The notes under the pieces: generated by a model
Told to the model about the DNA's origin: nothing
The model's database searches: none
The model's input: the letters and a program-made list of their open reading frames with translations, nothing else
Shown here: positions 33,381 to 42,199 of the stretch, piece after piece
How the letters are laid out: each line of letters begins with the position of its first letter
Position numbering within the stretch: the stretch's first letter is position 1
Position numbers and translations under genes: made by a program
Source of the DNA: Micavibrio sp. UBA6212
GTDB lineage: Bacteria > Pseudomonadota > Alphaproteobacteria > Micavibrionales > Micavibrionaceae
Direction: 5' to 3'
Assembly: GCA_002421905.1 (NCBI GenBank)
Contig: DISK01000018.1
Span: 1 to 64,000 of the forward strand
DNA length: 64,000 bases

Positions 33381-35075
33381 TTAGCGTCTGAGCGTATTCA
33401 GAAGGTCGTTGACGGTTTTTTCCAAAGTGACGGTCATATCGCCAATCATTTGTGATGCTTCCTGAACCTCTGCGGCTGCGGCCCCTGTTGTTTCCGCATT
33501 GCGCTGGACGTCCTGAATATTTCTCGAGACTTCCAACGTGCCTTGTGAGGCTTCGGAAACATTGCGGCCAATTTCGGCAGTCGCTGCGTTTTGTTCTTCA
33601 ACAGCGCTGGCAACAGTCGAGGTGGCGTGATCGATTTCCTGCACATCACGAATGATCCGCTTCATGGCTTCTGCAGAATTGCGGATCGCTTCTTGAATGC
33701 GGGCAACGCGTGTGTCGATCTCTCCGGTTTTGCTGGCTGTTTCAGTGGCCAGTTTTTTAACTTCGTCCGCCACAACAGCAAACCCTTTTCCGGCTTCGCC
33801 AGCGCGAGCTGCTTCGATGGTCGCGTTGAGCGCCAGAAGATTGGTTTGTTCGGCAATCGCTTTGATCGCGCCCACAACTTCACCAATTGAATCTGCCAGA
33901 ATATTAAGTTCATTGACCTTTTCATTGGTGTTGGCGGCTTCGTTTGAAGCGCGACTTGATTTTTCGGCAACATTGGAGATTTGTCGTGCAATTTCGGAAC
34001 TGGAGGCTGAGAGTTCTTCGGTTGCGGCAGCAACTGTCTGAACATTGCTGTCGGCTTCGGTCGCAGCGGCAGCCACAATTTGACTGGTTCTGACGTTGTT
34101 CTCGGAGTCTCTTGACATGATGGTTGCTTTTTCATTCATGGTCAGAGAAGATTTGGACAGATCGGAGATGACACCGGACATATGCTGTTCGAAATCATTA
34201 GCCATTTTGTTCATTAGATCACGTTTTTCTTTTTCTGCACGGATTTCCATTTCCTCCTGTTCTCTTTCGAGGAGGGTTTTTTCAATGGCATTTTCTTTGA
34301 AGACCTTGAAGGCCTGAGCGATAAAGCCCACTTCATCGAGGCGTTCACAGTAAGGGACATCGACTTCCAGATTTCCTCCAGCCAAGTCATTCATGTTATT
34401 CGAGAGGTGTAGGAGAGGTCTGGATAAAAATCTAACAGTTGCGTAGGTGCCAACGATCAGGACAACGCCAAAGATGGCAACAAAGCCAAGTTCAATATAG
34501 AAGTTTATGAGAGCCAGTTTCTGGAGGTCATCAATGTAAACCCCTGTCCCAATAACCCAGCCCCAATCCTGCATGATTTTCACATAGGAGGATTTCGGAT
34601 ATAATTCTTCTTTGGGTTGGCCGGGTTTCGACCAGTCATAGTAATACTCCCCACCGTCTTTATTACTTTCGGAAATCTTGGCAAAAGTAACAAATAATTC
34701 GTGCGCTTTGGGGTTGGTCTTGCTTAAGTCCTGAGTTTCCAATGCAGGCGTTGTGGGGTGAGTTATAACTTGGCCCTTGCGATCGCTGATCCAGAAATAT
34801 TGGCCATCTTCATAGCGGGCGTAGCGGACGAATTTTTTAGCCAAATCCTGAGCTTCTTTTTCTGTCAACACGCCTGTTTTGACATCTGATTGAAGGCCGT
34901 CCATCACACTGATAGCAGCCTCAACAAGAGCTCTGTTTTTCTTCATTGTATTGTCAACTGTGAGCAAATATCCCAGATAGGAGTTGAAGGCACCCCAGCT
35001 GATGGCACACATCATCATGGTGATGCTGATCAGCATGATTTTTCTAAGCAAACTCAGATTGACGAACCACCGCAT
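33381..35075 (-). CDS. Methyl-accepting chemotaxis protein with Cache sensor
   Basis: Chemoreceptor of 564 residues in the inner membrane. The N-terminus has one membrane helix (about 10-32), then a periplasmic single-Cache-type sensor containing GQYFWISDRKGQVITHP and DWGWVIGTGVYIDDL, a second membrane helix (about 190-215), a HAMP region with NDLAGGNLEVDVPY, and a long cytoplasmic signalling hairpin with the core IAEQTNLLALNATIEAARAGEAGKGFAVVADEVKKLA. The last residues lack an obvious CheR-tethering pentapeptide. The Cache type commonly senses small carboxylates. No other che genes are adjacent. Confidence 0.93.
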   Translation of the reverse strand: MRWFVNLSLLRKIMLISITMMMCAISWGAFNSYLGYLLTVDNTMKKNRALVEAAISVMDGLQSDVKTGVLTEKEAQDLAKKFVRYARYEDGQYFWISDRKGQVITHPTTPALETQDLSKTNPKAHELFVTFAKISESNKDGGEYYYDWSKPGQPKEELYPKSSYVKIMQDWGWVIGTGVYIDDLQKLALINFYIELGFVAIFGVVLIVGTYATVRFLSRPLLHLSNNMNDLAGGNLEVDVPYCERLDEVGFIAQAFKVFKENAIEKTLLEREQEEMEIRAEKEKRDLMNKMANDFEQHMSGVISDLSKSSLTMNEKATIMSRDSENNVRTSQIVAAAATEADSNVQTVAAATEELSASSSEIARQISNVAEKSSRASNEAANTNEKVNELNILADSIGEVVGAIKAIAEQTNLLALNATIEAARAGEAGKGFAVVADEVKKLATETASKTGEIDTRVARIQEAIRNSAEAMKRIIRDVQEIDHATSTVASAVEEQNAATAEIGRNVSEASQGTLEVSRNIQDVQRNAETTGAAAAEVQEASQMIGDMTVTLEKTVNDLLNTLRR

Positions 35076-35213
35076 CTATAAAATCTCCCCATGATTGAAA
35101 ACGCAGAAATATTTTGACAGCTTTATATCACGAGCGTCAACAGGAACCATCATGTACTCATTGCGACAAAATGGTGAAAGATTATTTCTCTCACCATTTT
35201 TGTTAAATTTGCA

Positions 35214-35690
35214 TTATTGCAAAATCAGGCCGTCAGATCCGAAATAGCCTATAACCTTGTCTGTCTGCGGGTCTTTCAAATAAAACATGCGCGGGCTTTT
35301 TTCTGTAATCTGGTAAACATAATTTACCGTTTGCATCACGCGGCTTTTGTCGCGTCCAGAGAGGTGATAAAAATTAATCCCCACATCCAGATACGGTGTA
35401 TCATCTTCAAAATATTGGCGATTGATAATTTGTGCGGTGTACCAGCGGTTCACCAGATCCACGCCGGTTCCACCATTCATGGTGATCCAGTCTGCAGGTT
35501 GCCAGTTCTGGCCGTCCCACTGGGTGTTGTGAGGTTCTGTTCCATTGTCATAGTATGGGATGAAATCCTGCTCGGCCCAATGGCTTTCCCACCACCAAAG
35601 TGAAAGGAATTTGGGCCCCGCCTGTGCGGAACCTACTCCGAAAAAGGAGATACTCAGGACAAAAAAGGCAGCTAAGTAGAATCTGGTCAT
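35214..35690 (-). CDS. Secreted hypothetical protein, Trp/Tyr-rich
   Basis: 158 residues with a signal peptide ending SAQAG (about residue 24). The mature part is rich in Trp, Tyr and Asn (KFLSLWWWESHWAEQDF, TQWDGQNWQPADWITMNGG). The C-terminal piece reads YVYQITEKSPRMFYLKDPQTDKVIGYF. No family is recognised. The aromatic composition suggests a beta-rich envelope or extracellular protein. The region between it and the chemoreceptor gene (35076-35213) is AT-rich and holds an inverted CTCACCATTTT-like element. Confidence 0.6.
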   Translation of the reverse strand: MTRFYLAAFFVLSISFFGVGSAQAGPKFLSLWWWESHWAEQDFIPYYDNGTEPHNTQWDGQNWQPADWITMNGGTGVDLVNRWYTAQIINRQYFEDDTPYLDVGINFYHLSGRDKSRVMQTVNYVYQITEKSPRMFYLKDPQTDKVIGYFGSDGLILQ

Positions 35691-35741
35691 GGTGAAAACA
35701 TCCTAATCAATATTTAATCTATCCTATGATATATTAATAAA

Positions 35742-36158
35742 ATGATAAACCCGATTTCTATTGCTGTCAGCGGATTGTTTTCGGCGTCGAAAAAAGCCGA
35801 AGTCGCGGCCAATAACATCGTCAATGCCGATGTTGTCGGGTCTGTTGACCCCAATAATCCCCATCAGGCTTATTCGCCAAAAGTGGCGGTGGACACCAGC
35901 CTGTCTTCCGGAGGGCACGGCGCAGGGGTGAATACAGTTGTTTTGAACAGAACGCCTTCTTTTGTGCCAAGTTTTTCTCCGGATTCCCTGTTTGCAAATA
36001 GCGAGGGGATGGTTAATGCGCCCAACGTCAATCTGGATGAGGAAGTGGTTAATCTCAAAGTCGCAGAAAATGCTTATAAATCCAGTGCCGAAGTGATCCG
36101 CACAGCCCGCGAAATGCAATCCACTTTGCTGGATGCCCTTAATAACAAGACGTCGTAA
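35742..36158 (+). CDS. Orphan FlgC-like flagellar rod protein
   Basis: A 138-residue protein of the flagellar basal-body rod family. The N-terminus INPISIAVSGLFSASKKAEVAANNIVNADVVG is the typical rod helix with the ANNIAN-like motif, and the C-terminal helix reads NVNLDEEVVNLKVAENAYKSSAEVIRTAREMQSTLLDAL, like FlgC. The middle is shorter than the textbook protein but within the family's range. No other flagellar genes are in the window, so it may be a stray paralogue or work with a distant operon. There is no Shine-Dalgarno before the ATG. Convergent with the next gene. Confidence 0.8.
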   Translation: MINPISIAVSGLFSASKKAEVAANNIVNADVVGSVDPNNPHQAYSPKVAVDTSLSSGGHGAGVNTVVLNRTPSFVPSFSPDSLFANSEGMVNAPNVNLDEEVVNLKVAENAYKSSAEVIRTAREMQSTLLDALNNKTS

Positions 36159-36166
36159 TCCCCTTT

Positions 36167-37054
36167 TTAAGACGGTATGGTCGAGATCAGCAGTCCCACT
36201 GCTCCTGCAACCAGCATGGCGCTGGCAGGAACTGACACATCATCTTTGATCCGGCGCAGCGTATTGAGCGCAAACAGCCAGACCGGTGTCAGGGCCATTA
36301 CAAGTCCGGGAAGCGCAGGGTTCGGCGCTTGGGAAATCGAGAAAATCGAACATAAGACCATCCCGCATGTCCAGAAAGCACACCAGAATCCTCCCCAGAG
36401 AAGTTTCTTATCAAAAACGCCAATTTGTCGTCCGCCTATCGGTGTTGGAATGGTGGCAATCCATGACACAACGGTACAGGCCGCAAGTTCCATAAAGGCG
36501 TAAGTCAGGGCAAGGGCATACAGATTATAGCCTGTCCCTAGAACATATTTGGTCAGGGCATCAAAGACGCCGAACATGAACCCGATAGGCAGTACAAACA
36601 GAAAACTTTCCCAACTGGCGTCATTATCACGCACCCTTTGCAGGGCCACCAGAATGACAGCCGCCGAAAGAACAGCCGTAATCACGCGTCCGGGATGGTT
36701 CATCAAGTCAGGCCGTTCAGAAGGCTGGATCATCCACCACATCAGATAGGCGCCGATTGCGGCCAGTGGCAGGATCATACTGGATACACGGCCAGTTTTT
36801 CTGGCGGCCAGATAAAAGAACATCACCATGCCAATGGCGGTGACAGCCCCATCAAGTCCGGAAACCACATAAAACCATTTTGCACTTTCTCCGGAAGGCC
36901 ATGCCATATAGGGAATGGCAAAGGCCACCAGAATTGTTGCAAAGGTTGACCGCCACGCATTCAGATATTGGGGGTCGAGCTTGAAGATACGATTGCTTTC
37001 GGCGAGGGCTGCTGCACACAGGCTGGCGCACAGCGCCCATAGAAACCAGAACAT
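36167..37054 (-). CDS. DMT/EamA-superfamily transporter
   Basis: 295-residue inner-membrane protein with about ten short hydrophobic segments in two five-helix halves, as in EamA/RhaT-type drug/metabolite transporters. Examples are MVMFFYLAARKTGRVSSMILPLAAIGAYLM and the C-terminal half starting ESFLFVLPIGFMFGVFDALTKYVL. Substrate unknown. It follows nhaD on the same strand with a 42-base gap, so both may be one transcript. Confidence 0.75.
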   Translation of the reverse strand: MFWFLWALCASLCAAALAESNRIFKLDPQYLNAWRSTFATILVAFAIPYMAWPSGESAKWFYVVSGLDGAVTAIGMVMFFYLAARKTGRVSSMILPLAAIGAYLMWWMIQPSERPDLMNHPGRVITAVLSAAVILVALQRVRDNDASWESFLFVLPIGFMFGVFDALTKYVLGTGYNLYALALTYAFMELAACTVVSWIATIPTPIGGRQIGVFDKKLLWGGFWCAFWTCGMVLCSIFSISQAPNPALPGLVMALTPVWLFALNTLRRIKDDVSVPASAMLVAGAVGLLISTIPS

Positions 37055-37096
37055 CGTATTATATTTCCACTTCTTCTTTTCTTTATTCTTATAGTT

Positions 37097-38479
37097 CTAT
37101 CCGTTGAGCAGGTAATGTGTCGTAATTGCCCCGGCATATCCCAGAATCAGGACAGGAGCCCATTTCAAATGTCCGATAAAGGTATATTGACCATGCGCGG
37201 TTCCCATCAGGGCGACGCCTGCCGCCGAGCCGATGGATAACAGGCTGCCGCCCGTTCCCAAAGCCAGTGTCAATAATTGCCATTCGAATTCCGACATCTC
37301 CGGATTCATGCTCAGCACCGCAAACATCAACGGAATATTGTCAATCAGGGCCGAGATTGCTCCGATCATGACGTTGGAGATGTTGACCCCCAATGCCCCG
37401 TAGAGATTGTTCGAGAGAATGTCGAGATAGCCCAGATAACCAAGCCCCGAGATGCAGAAAATAACCCCGAAGAAGAATAGCAGGGTATCCCATTCCGTGT
37501 CATCCATCAGGCCGAAGACATCGAACATATCTTCACGGCGGATCGAGCGGCGTTGCAGGAAGTACCCGTAACTGAGCAGCAGGCCAAGGCCGAGCATCAT
37601 ACCCAGAAAGGAGGGCAGTTCGAGAATTTGTTCGAAGGTGATGGCGCAGACAATGGTCAGCACACCCAAGGCAATGATGCGTTTGCCGCCTGTTTTGACC
37701 GGAATATTCATAACCATTTTTTCCGGCGCGGTTGACGGAATGAAGAAGGTCATAATTGTTGCAGGAATGGCGAAGCACACAATGGCGGGCACCAGCAACA
37801 CCATAAATCCGAAAAATTCGACTTTACCAGCCTGCCAGACCATCAGGGTTGTAATATCGCCAAAGGGGCTGAAAGCGCCACCGGCATTGGCAGCGTTGAC
37901 AATATTTACCATGAACAGGGTGAGCAGTTTCGGATCATCCTTAATCAGGGCCATAACGATTGCGCCCATGACCAGTGCGGTTGTCATATTGTCAGCCAGC
38001 GGGGAGAGCAGGAAAGCCATAATGCCGGTTGCCCAGAATAATTTTTTATAATTCCATCCCGATTGCACCATGCGCGAGCGCAGGGCGTCGAAAATCTGAC
38101 GTTCCTGCAGGGCGCTGATATAGGTCATGGCGACCAGCAGGAAGAGCATCAGGCTGGCATATTCGGCGATGGTTTCATTAACTGCTTCGTGCAGATCTTC
38201 GGTATCCATTCCGACATCATGCACCGCGTAAGATACCAGTGCCCAGATCAAGGCGGCGGCGATCATGACCGGTTTTGACTTCCGGAAGGACGTTTTCTCT
38301 TCCATCAGGACGAAGACGTAGGACACCACAAAGATCACAATGGCAAGGTAGGAGGCCGGATGGGATAAAAGCGGCAGAAAAGGTTCGGTTGTGGGTTCAA
38401 AAGTTTCTGCCAATGCCAAGCCAGGAACAAGGAAAAGGCCGATGGCCAGAAGAGCCGCAAAAAAAGATTTGATGAACAT
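37097..38479 (-). CDS. nhaD: NhaD-type Na+/H+ antiporter
   Basis: Sodium/proton antiporter of the ion-transporter superfamily (ArsB/NhaD). The 460-residue protein has a signal-like N-terminus (ends LALAETFEP), about twelve membrane segments and the characteristic MLFLLVAMTYISALQERQIF, then PLADNMTTALVMGAI, VNAANAGGAFSPFGDITTLMVWQAGKV and ISALIDNIPLMFAV blocks, which carry the ion-binding acidic and polar residues. ATG 38479 is preferred over a TTG at 38539, because a TATAAT lies between them and a signal-like segment begins at the ATG. It complements nhaA elsewhere in the window. Confidence 0.9.
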   Translation of the reverse strand: MFIKSFFAALLAIGLFLVPGLALAETFEPTTEPFLPLLSHPASYLAIVIFVVSYVFVLMEEKTSFRKSKPVMIAAALIWALVSYAVHDVGMDTEDLHEAVNETIAEYASLMLFLLVAMTYISALQERQIFDALRSRMVQSGWNYKKLFWATGIMAFLLSPLADNMTTALVMGAIVMALIKDDPKLLTLFMVNIVNAANAGGAFSPFGDITTLMVWQAGKVEFFGFMVLLVPAIVCFAIPATIMTFFIPSTAPEKMVMNIPVKTGGKRIIALGVLTIVCAITFEQILELPSFLGMMLGLGLLLSYGYFLQRRSIRREDMFDVFGLMDDTEWDTLLFFFGVIFCISGLGYLGYLDILSNNLYGALGVNISNVMIGAISALIDNIPLMFAVLSMNPEMSEFEWQLLTLALGTGGSLLSIGSAAGVALMGTAHGQYTFIGHLKWAPVLILGYAGAITTHYLLNG

Positions 38480-38577
38480 GTTGTTTGACGCCGGGATAGA
38501 TTTTTGAATTTCCCCGATATTATACGCATTTGAACGCAAAAGAACAGAAGGAGTTCTTGGCCGTTCGAATGTATCGT

Positions 38578-39756
38578 TTAGGCTGCTTCTGTTCCTTTTG
38601 TCTTTTCTTTCGTGCTGGCTGCAAGAACAGGTTGGGGGAGTTTAATTGTGACTTCCTGAATATTTGAAACCCGCCCGCCGATTTCCCGCAAACCGGAGCT
38701 GACAACGGTTGCAGATCTTGCGATCTCGCGGCTGGCATAGGTCTGTTCTTCGATTGCGCTCGAAATCATGAGCGAAAAGTCATTGATTTTGGAAATGGTC
38801 CCCTTCATTTCCTGTACCTGAAGAACAGTATTATTGACTGCATGTTGAATATTTTCCATCAGCGATGTAATTTTTTGTGTGGCAGAGGATGTTTCTCCCG
38901 CCAGTTTTTTAACCTCGTTGGCCACAACGGCAAAGCCGCGTCCGCTTTCTCCGGCGCGGGCCGCCTCGATCGTGGCATTGAGAGCCAGCAGATTGGTCTG
39001 TTCAGCAATGCCATTAATGATCGAAATAATATCGGCGATTTCGTTGGTGGATAATTCGAGAACAGAGGCGGATTTTTCCATATTCTGGGCGTTTTTTTCA
39101 GCCGTATCAAGGCTGCTTACCGTTTGTCCGACCTGACGGTTGATTTCATCAATGGTGGTCGAGCTTTCTTCAGTGGCGGCGGCGATGGACTCAATCCCGT
39201 GTGCTGCGGCAGTATGATCTTTTTCACTGTCCTGTTTTTCGTCTCCAATGATGCCGCGAATCACATTTGCCAATTCCATGATGGCTTTGTTTTTATCTTT
39301 GGCGGATTGGGTTGCGTGATTCATGATTTGTGCGGTTTGCAGAAAAGCCCCCTGCATCCCCACATAGTTGATGGGACGGAAAAACTGATTCCGGCAAACG
39401 CTGTCCATCGAATATTTTGCCTCACGGACGAAGGCATCAATGATATCAGTGTAGTGGTTGAGTGATTGACGCAGAGCTTCGATTTCGCCTGATTTTTCCA
39501 GGGGGACACATAGCCGCTCTTCAAGATTTCCTTTGGTCAGTGCTTCGCAGAACAATTTTATTTTATTCAGATTTTTTGCCGCCATCCCGATAAAAAGATA
39601 GCTGATGATTAAAGAAAGGCAGGTGACGCTGCCGATGAGGGCCATGAGCAGTCCTGACTGCCCCCCAGTATAGTGCAAGACCAGATTGAGCAGAGCGGTT
39701 GCCAGCGCGAGAAAAAGAAAAAGTCTGGCTTTAGAGAGAGAGGATAAATTCATCAT
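38578..39756 (-). CDS. Methyl-accepting chemotaxis protein without periplasmic domain
   Basis: A 392-residue chemoreceptor. Two membrane helices lie close together (about 9-28 and 34-58), so almost nothing faces the periplasm. A HAMP-like linker follows, then a signalling hairpin with GIAEQTNLLALNATIEAARAGESGRGFAVVANEVKKLA. Its start overlaps by 26 bases the end of the gene for a PAS protein. Together they look like the redox/energy receptor Aer divided into two polypeptides: PAS sensor plus membrane-bound signaller. The promoter and first gene are at 40252. Confidence 0.9.
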   Translation of the reverse strand: MMNLSSLSKARLFLFLALATALLNLVLHYTGGQSGLLMALIGSVTCLSLIISYLFIGMAAKNLNKIKLFCEALTKGNLEERLCVPLEKSGEIEALRQSLNHYTDIIDAFVREAKYSMDSVCRNQFFRPINYVGMQGAFLQTAQIMNHATQSAKDKNKAIMELANVIRGIIGDEKQDSEKDHTAAAHGIESIAAATEESSTTIDEINRQVGQTVSSLDTAEKNAQNMEKSASVLELSTNEIADIISIINGIAEQTNLLALNATIEAARAGESGRGFAVVANEVKKLAGETSSATQKITSLMENIQHAVNNTVLQVQEMKGTISKINDFSLMISSAIEEQTYASREIARSATVVSSGLREIGGRVSNIQEVTIKLPQPVLAASTKEKTKGTEAA

Positions 39757-40252
39757 AATCCATTCCTTTGCTCCCCAGTGTTTCGAGGAGATGTTGATAC
39801 CCCAGCATCATGCCGTCTTTGCGATTGCCGGGACGTTGCTCGATTTCCAGAAGCCGAGAGTAAAGAGGAGAGATTATCCCGCTTACTATTTTCTGATCCG
39901 TAATTCTACGGTTCGAGTGATAGCCTACGATTGTATGATCCTTATCATAAGAGGGGGTGATCTGGGCCAGAACCCAGTAATAATCGTTATCTTTGGTTCT
40001 GTTGAGCAGATAGCCGAACATTTCACGCCCCGTTTGAACGTAATCCCAAACCAGTTTGAAAACACAGCGGGGCATAGCAGCGTGCCGGATGATGTTGTGG
40101 GGCTGTCCCAGAAGTTCTTTTTCTGTATAGCCGGAAATTTTGCAAAAAGTTGAGTTGGTGTAGGTGATGAGTCCTTTAGTGTCGGTTTTACTGACAATAA
40201 TGTCGTCGGGGGAAAAAGTAATTTCTTGTCCGGAGAGATGAAGATGTGACAT
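39731..40252 (-). CDS. Aer-like PAS-domain protein
   Basis: A 173-residue cytoplasmic sensor. Residues 15-125 form a PAS domain with the Aer signatures DDIIVSKTDTKGLITYTNSTFCKISGYTEKELLGQPHNIIRHAAMPRCVFKLVWDYVQTGREMFGYLLNRTKDNDYYWVLAQITP. In E. coli Aer this domain binds FAD and reports cellular redox state. The remaining 45 residues resemble the part after the PAS domain. There is no membrane helix, and the partner chemoreceptor follows with a 26-base overlap, so the two probably act as one receptor. Confidence 0.88.
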   Translation of the reverse strand: MSHLHLSGQEITFSPDDIIVSKTDTKGLITYTNSTFCKISGYTEKELLGQPHNIIRHAAMPRCVFKLVWDYVQTGREMFGYLLNRTKDNDYYWVLAQITPSYDKDHTIVGYHSNRRITDQKIVSGIISPLYSRLLEIEQRPGNRKDGMMLGYQHLLETLGSKGMDYDEFILSL

Positions 40253-40590
40253 CGCGTTGATCCCAAATTAGTCGATTCTTGATAAGAGGCTGCAAATTAT
40301 CGTTGTTCGTTTTTATTGTACGCAATTTAGAAATTCAAAGCACAGATGTATATAATTTACTCTTGGTTGTGTCTTCTGCTTTGGTGATCCTAAAGTCTTT
40401 CCGCTTTTTTGTTAAGATAAATTATTTTTTATATCTCTCTCAAAGGTTGCCACAGAGTTTTCTGCTCTTTCTTATCTTCTGAAATATTCGCCAAATGCAA
40501 AAATAGTGACATTTTATTGAGATCGGCGTACTCTTCTTGAAAAGCAAGCCGCAGGTGCAGTGCGGAAAATAGAGAATAGGGAGCAAAGGC
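40253..40590. other. AT-rich intergenic region between divergent genes
   Basis: About 340 bases upstream of both the PAS gene and the gene at 40591. No ORF is supported. It contains a TATATAATTT stretch near 40350 and TTGTTAAG AT-rich runs that could hold promoters, but I cannot fix a -35/-10 pair. Confidence 0.4.
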
Positions 40591-41232
40591 ATGAAACAAG
40601 ACCGCGTTGACGAAAATATCCAGTTTATTGACCAGTTTATTGGCGAGGTTGCCAAGCGGGACGTGATTCCTGACGGTGGAATAGATTATCGAAATCAAGC
40701 GGATCGTGAGTATGACAAGCGCCTTGCCCAGATGCTGCAATCCATGCGCCATATGTGGAAAGAACAATCCCGCTCCTTTATTTCGCCCAGAATGCTCACT
40801 GAGGCTGTGGAGGTCTTCAATCGTGATTTCGGACAGTTGAATGATCTGGTCGCTTTGAATGTCGGATCCATCAGAGGTACGGCGCTCAGCCATTTGTTAT
40901 CTTCTTATTACAGATCGGAATATCTGGCCCAAGAACAAAAGAAAATCAATTTTCTGGGAGAGTCTATGCTGCGGCATGCGGACGCAAAACAATCTGATCT
41001 GAAAATGGGCGGCAACGAAGTGCGAGGCTCTGGAACCCATGGTCTGGCTGTCGCGTGGATTTCAGCTGCCCAGATATTCTGGGGATTTCCTGCGGAAAAA
41101 CCTTCTTCCGAGAAAAGTCTGAAATCGGAGTTTTCCAAAGCGCCTGTTCCATTATCTGTTATTCAAGGTGGTCTGGGGGCTGAATGGCAGCGCTCTCCGG
41201 CACGCGGACATTTGCAGTTGGTGGTGGGGTAG
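40591..41232 (+). CDS. Hypothetical protein
   Basis: 213 residues, soluble, no signal peptide. The first two thirds look helical with many charged residues (ENIQFIDQFIGEVAKRD, MLTEAVEVFNRDFGQLNDL); the C-terminal 70 residues are low in predicted structure with Gly/Ser/Pro. I recognise no family. The ATG has GGGAG upstream. It ends 13 bases before the end of the convergent ABC ATPase gene. Confidence 0.55.
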   Translation: MKQDRVDENIQFIDQFIGEVAKRDVIPDGGIDYRNQADREYDKRLAQMLQSMRHMWKEQSRSFISPRMLTEAVEVFNRDFGQLNDLVALNVGSIRGTALSHLLSSYYRSEYLAQEQKKINFLGESMLRHADAKQSDLKMGGNEVRGSGTHGLAVAWISAAQIFWGFPAEKPSSEKSLKSEFSKAPVPLSVIQGGLGAEWQRSPARGHLQLVVG

Positions 41233-41244
41233 TTCTTCTGCGCT

Positions 41245-42168
41245 TTAATTGCGGGTGAGCTGCAAAAACACATCTTCCAGATCACGATCGTCGGTCGAGA
41301 GATCGACAATTCCCAGCCCCGCGGATTGAACAGCGGTGATGATTTCTCCGGCATTGGTTTCTTTGGGAGAATAGCGGAACGCCAGCGTTCTTTTGCCCTC
41401 TTTTTGCGGCGAAAAGCGCAGCAAAGATTCCGGTATATCCCACAAATCCCGATCAAGGCGCAGGGTGATTTCCTTGGCCTCAACACGCGAGAGCAGCGTT
41501 TCCTTGTCTTCGTCGGCCACAATTCTCCCGTGATTGATAATGGCAATCCGGTCGCACAGCTCTTCGGCTTCTTGCAGATAGTGGGTGGTCAGCAAAATGG
41601 TCAGGCCTTGTTTATTGAGCAGGCGGACACTGTCCCATAACTGGTTGCGTAACTCGACATCGACCCCTGCGGTGGGTTCATCAAGCACCAGAATGGGAGG
41701 GGTGTGTACCATGGCTTTGGCCACCATAAGGCGCCGCCGCATCCCGCCCGAGAGGGAACGGGCGTATGAATCGGCTTTATCCAGCAGGCCAACCAGTTTT
41801 AACAGGTCTTCGGTTTTGCGTTCAGATTTTGGAACGCCATACAGGCCTGCTTGTAGATCGAGCAATTTGCGTGGCGAAAAGAACGGATCGAAATTGAGTT
41901 CTTGCGGAACAATTCCAATATTGGCGCGGGTTTGGCGCGGGTTTTCGTCGATGTATGTGTCCCAGATTTTAACCGCTCCGGACGTTTTAAGCACTAAACC
42001 AGCCAGAATATTGATGATCGTCGATTTACCCGCACCATTAGGCCCAAGGAGTCCGTAGATGGAGCCTTGCGGGATGGAGAGGGATATATTGTCCAATGCA
42101 GTTTTCTCTGGAGATTTTCCAGAGGCCGCATAGGTTTTGGACAGGCCGATGATTTCAATGGCATTCAT
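41245..42168 (-). CDS. ABC-2-type ATP-binding protein, no adjacent permease
   Basis: ATPase of the CcmA/NatA/DrrA group, 307 residues. Walker A GLLGPNGAGKSTI (about 39-51), signature SLSGGMRRRLMVAKA (about 137), Walker B ILVLDEPTAGVD (about 157-168) and H-switch LLTTHYLQEAEEL. The C-terminal about 80 residues form the extra domain seen in this branch. ATG 42168 is chosen since the domain begins MNAIEIIGLSKTY; the upstream extension overlaps the preceding gene. Such proteins normally pair with an ABC-2 membrane subunit, but none lies next to it, so the partner must be elsewhere. Confidence 0.88.
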   Translation of the reverse strand: MNAIEIIGLSKTYAASGKSPEKTALDNISLSIPQGSIYGLLGPNGAGKSTIINILAGLVLKTSGAVKIWDTYIDENPRQTRANIGIVPQELNFDPFFSPRKLLDLQAGLYGVPKSERKTEDLLKLVGLLDKADSYARSLSGGMRRRLMVAKAMVHTPPILVLDEPTAGVDVELRNQLWDSVRLLNKQGLTILLTTHYLQEAEELCDRIAIINHGRIVADEDKETLLSRVEAKEITLRLDRDLWDIPESLLRFSPQKEGKRTLAFRYSPKETNAGEIITAVQSAGLGIVDLSTDDRDLEDVFLQLTRN

Positions 42169-42199
42169 GTTGGTGATAATAGGGGGGTTGATGGGAGTT

